DNA from: Gibbula magus
Taxonomy: Eukaryota; Mollusca; Gastropoda; Trochida; Trochidae
DNA length: 64,000 nt
NCBI GenBank assembly: GCA_936450465.1
Contig: OW388293.1
Span: 85,210,134 to 85,274,133 of the forward strand
Direction of reading: 5' to 3'
This document shows positions 61,731-64,000 of the stretch, in pieces. The stretch's first letter is position 1. Each line of letters starts with the position of its first letter. The notes beneath the pieces are model-generated. The model did not search any database, had not been told where the DNA came from, and was given only the letters and a program-made list of their open reading frames with translations. The translations under genes were made by a program, and so were the position numbers.

Positions 61731-63053
61731 AATAGCATCAATGATATTTAACGATTCGTTTGTATAATAAGGTAGTCATGTTGTAGGTATAGATTGGGGC
61801 TCATTTTATGAACACTTTAGATTGGATTTAATGTTGTCTGTATTTAATTAAATTGCTTATAATTTTAATCAAATGATCCTTTCATGTTGATATGTAAATA
61901 GTTCAACAAGAGGCAGGTAATCCTACAACCATTTGGAGAGCTAATGAGAATTCCTTTCAAAACTGAAACACTTGTTCGCACAGTTTATAACAAGAGAATT
62001 AGTGAGCAAAGCTCACTTATGATACCCCCGCCTTTACATTAACATTGGTCAAAGAGAAATGTTTGAAAATAGCAAAAGGGTATCAATGTTTAAACTTTTG
62101 TATGAAAAGACCATAACATATATTATTAAAGCAGAGTAAGTATTACACCTCTAAGCATGTTTTAGAAGTAAAAGTCAAAGTGGTTTCGTAACATTTGAAC
62201 AACTAGAAGAGGATTAAAATGTTAGTTTTGCATGGTTGGACTTGTCTTTTCGAGACTAGTATGGTTGAGAAAGACATGTTACACTTTACAAGTTACAAGT
62301 CAACATGTCGTCATTATTGGCACAAATCCCCTTCCATAATGAAGAGAGTTTCTTACATCAATATAACAGTTTAATGGAACTGTCAGCAGTCGTGCCACTG
62401 TAAAATAGTATTGATATTGTATAATCCAGAAAAGAGCATCATTGATTTAGTGTTTACCAATATCTGACAGTAACATCCAGACAAATTACTCACCAGAGAA
62501 GACCTTGCATGTATCATTTACCGGGTGTAGGTGAACATTTTCCCCATGAAAACGTTCCATTCGAGATTTTTCTTGATGATGTTTCTTTCATGTGACCAGA
62601 CACGTGTGCACTACTAGTAAAGAACTAAATAGTTACAATCTAAATTTAAATATGAGATCAAGTTTATAAAAAAAACAGCATACACAGGCAAACAGATTAC
62701 AGATGAAATACCCAAATAGAATGAGTTGCCCGTATCAACTGTTTTGTGTAAGTAGTGCCCTAAGAATGTAATAATTTGCTAAGGAATTGCATTGATAACA
62801 TTTATTTGTACACATTGGTACTAAAAGAACAACATATTAGAATGTTATCTTTTATTATGAGGTACATTAATCAGTTATGGCACATACCTACTTAATTTTC
62901 ATTTATTCTTAACAAGAATTTATTCTCTTTACAATGGAGATTAATTTGATTTCACAGAATCTGAAATGTTTACAATATACTCCTCTTGCTCCATATATCA
63001 CTGATTGGATACCACGAGCACAACTTACCATCAATCATAATAAAGCTAATGCC
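61731..63053. other. Gene-free stretch
   Basis: No supportable gene or structured repeat. A GATACCCCCGCC near 62020-62032 recalls the CCCGCC element but nothing follows. Confidence 0.4.
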
Positions 63054-63415
63054 TTAAAGGGGCAGTAGCACGTTTTTTCGCTCAAATAAGTTGATGAAAT
63101 GTATTTGAAAAATAATTTCACCAATAGTAAAACATCCTTCTCTCTTCGGAAAATAAAGTTTAAAATGAGCGTGCATGTTTCGGTAAAGCCATGGGCATCG
63201 TTTTCGTAATACAAAATAATAAATTGTGTTCACAATAAAATGGCCGCCATTAATTGTTTGCTTTATACGCAACATAGATTTTACATCTACAGATAAATGG
63301 TTTGTGTAATAAGATTGTTTACCCTCTAAAGTTAATTTAAATGACATAAAATATCATTATAAATGGGAAATTTTAAAAAATAAATTTTTAAAAAAACGTG
63401 CTACTGCCCCTTTAA
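63054..63415. mobile_element. 362-bp MITE with TTAA flanks
   Basis: TTAAAGGGGCAGTAGCACGT at the left and ACGTGCTACTGCCCCTTTAA at the right are exact inverted repeats. The outer TTAA on both sides fits a TTAA target duplication, as used by piggyBac-type transposases. The interior has no transposase; a 97-codon frame inside is taken as chance. A TA-target family cannot be excluded from one copy. Confidence 0.8.
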
Positions 63416-63663
63416 CGTAAATTTATTAAATCGCCCTTAAGGACCTATACGAATTTATAACTGTAATCATGAGTTTGAAAATGTTACAAAGGATTACAAT
63501 GAATGGCAATGAACCAGTTCTCTCTTAGAATCTATGAACATGGACTATCACAAATATCAGAACGCCACAACACTTCATTATCCCTCTGATTACAAAGATA
63601 CTTATGACAACGTACAGAACGAGGCGAGTCGATTGAGTCATAGAAGTTTAGAAGAGAGCTTCG

Positions 63664-63841
63664 CTAAAAGGAAACATGGGAAATAGAAACTAATTCTGTC
63701 TCTGGCAAATTAGTGCAAAACACTAGAGTAACGGCGAGTGTCATCAGCTGATAGCATAAAGATATGTTACGTTGAGTTTCTTCCTCATCAGGTGCAGGTT
63801 GACAGTAGCTTTGATCACATGAAGTTTTACAATGATGTTTT
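63664..63841 (-). CDS. Candidate cysteine-rich terminal exon, product unknown
   Basis: On the minus strand the acceptor GTGTTTCTTTTGGGACAG is followed by one carried nt and 58 codons to a stop. The peptide begins KHHCKTSCDQSYCQPAPDEE (C-x3-C-x4-C), then a hydrophobic LCYQLMTLAVTLVFC segment. This could be an extracellular end plus a membrane pass, or chance. A donor-like AAC|GTAACA lies after the acidic run. No family is recognised. Confidence 0.25.
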
Positions 63842-64000
63842 CTGTCCCAAAAGAAACACAACATAAACCTTTATACCAGCAACCTCAATCAGCTGCTTTC
63901 GTCATAAGACACTATAACACGTGAAATTATCACGAATGGAGCGAGATATCAACAAGTGTCGCTACATGCACACCTTTATATAATACCAAACACTAGTAAT

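Noticed and set aside
61556..61741. 61-codon minus-strand frame
   Set aside because: It is the reverse strand of an inverted-repeat arm-like sequence and is not open in the 46.4-kb copy.

Overview
The window looks like intergenic or intronic DNA from a large, A+T-rich animal genome, most likely a marine invertebrate and probably a mollusc. No open frame exceeds about 137 codons, and there is no operon-like gene packing and no bacterial signal. The repeats are of animal type: tRNA-like SINEs, non-LTR retrotransposon tails, foldback MITEs, a Mutator/FLYWCH transposase fragment, and a CCCGCC-ended element with internal 167-bp repeats of the kind seen in molluscs. The taxon call is an inference from repeat style, because no diagnostic gene is present. 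I found no rRNA, true tRNA, CRISPR or complete host gene.

Layout. 1-9.7 kb: a retroposed insert with 14-bp target duplications (2.3-2.56 kb), a FLYWCH/MULE transposase fragment between arrays of a 15-bp motif (2.6-3.2 kb), hairpins, and an 18-copy minisatellite (6.0-6.45 kb) that grew inside one copy of a local duplication. 9.7-23 kb: sparse sequence with one good candidate exon (9.78 kb), a candidate signal-peptide ORF (20.3 kb), a palindrome (19.8 kb) and old duplications. 23.6-36 kb and 51.5-55.9 kb: three copies of a 1.9-2.9 kb block bounded by long inverted repeats, plus stray arms. 36.5-37.1 kb: a GC-richer patch with two candidate exons. 38.58-42.34 kb: a 3.77-kb transposon with ACGTC-rich ends. 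It carries a short spliced gene 3' end with a poly(A) signal, and its empty site survives in a neighbouring paralogue. 43.4-46.5 and 57.5-61.7 kb: a second family of local duplications. 47.6-48.5 kb: the CCCGCC element. 58.55 and 63.05 kb: MITEs.

Candidate exons were picked by eye from three signs together: a splice-site consensus, an open frame, and plausible residue composition. None is supported by a database match. Several may be captured or decayed fragments carried by repeats. The strongest are the two-exon 3' end at 41.41-41.81 kb, the exon at 9776-9885, and the transposase fragment at 2829-3014.

The most notable structures are the long-inverted-repeat family (23.66-26.1, 33.7-35.7 and 52.9-55.9 kb), whose arms carry a GAAANNGAAA motif, the ACGTC element with its empty-site paralogue, and an apparent excess of TGACGTCA sites, several of them in or beside palindromic repeats.
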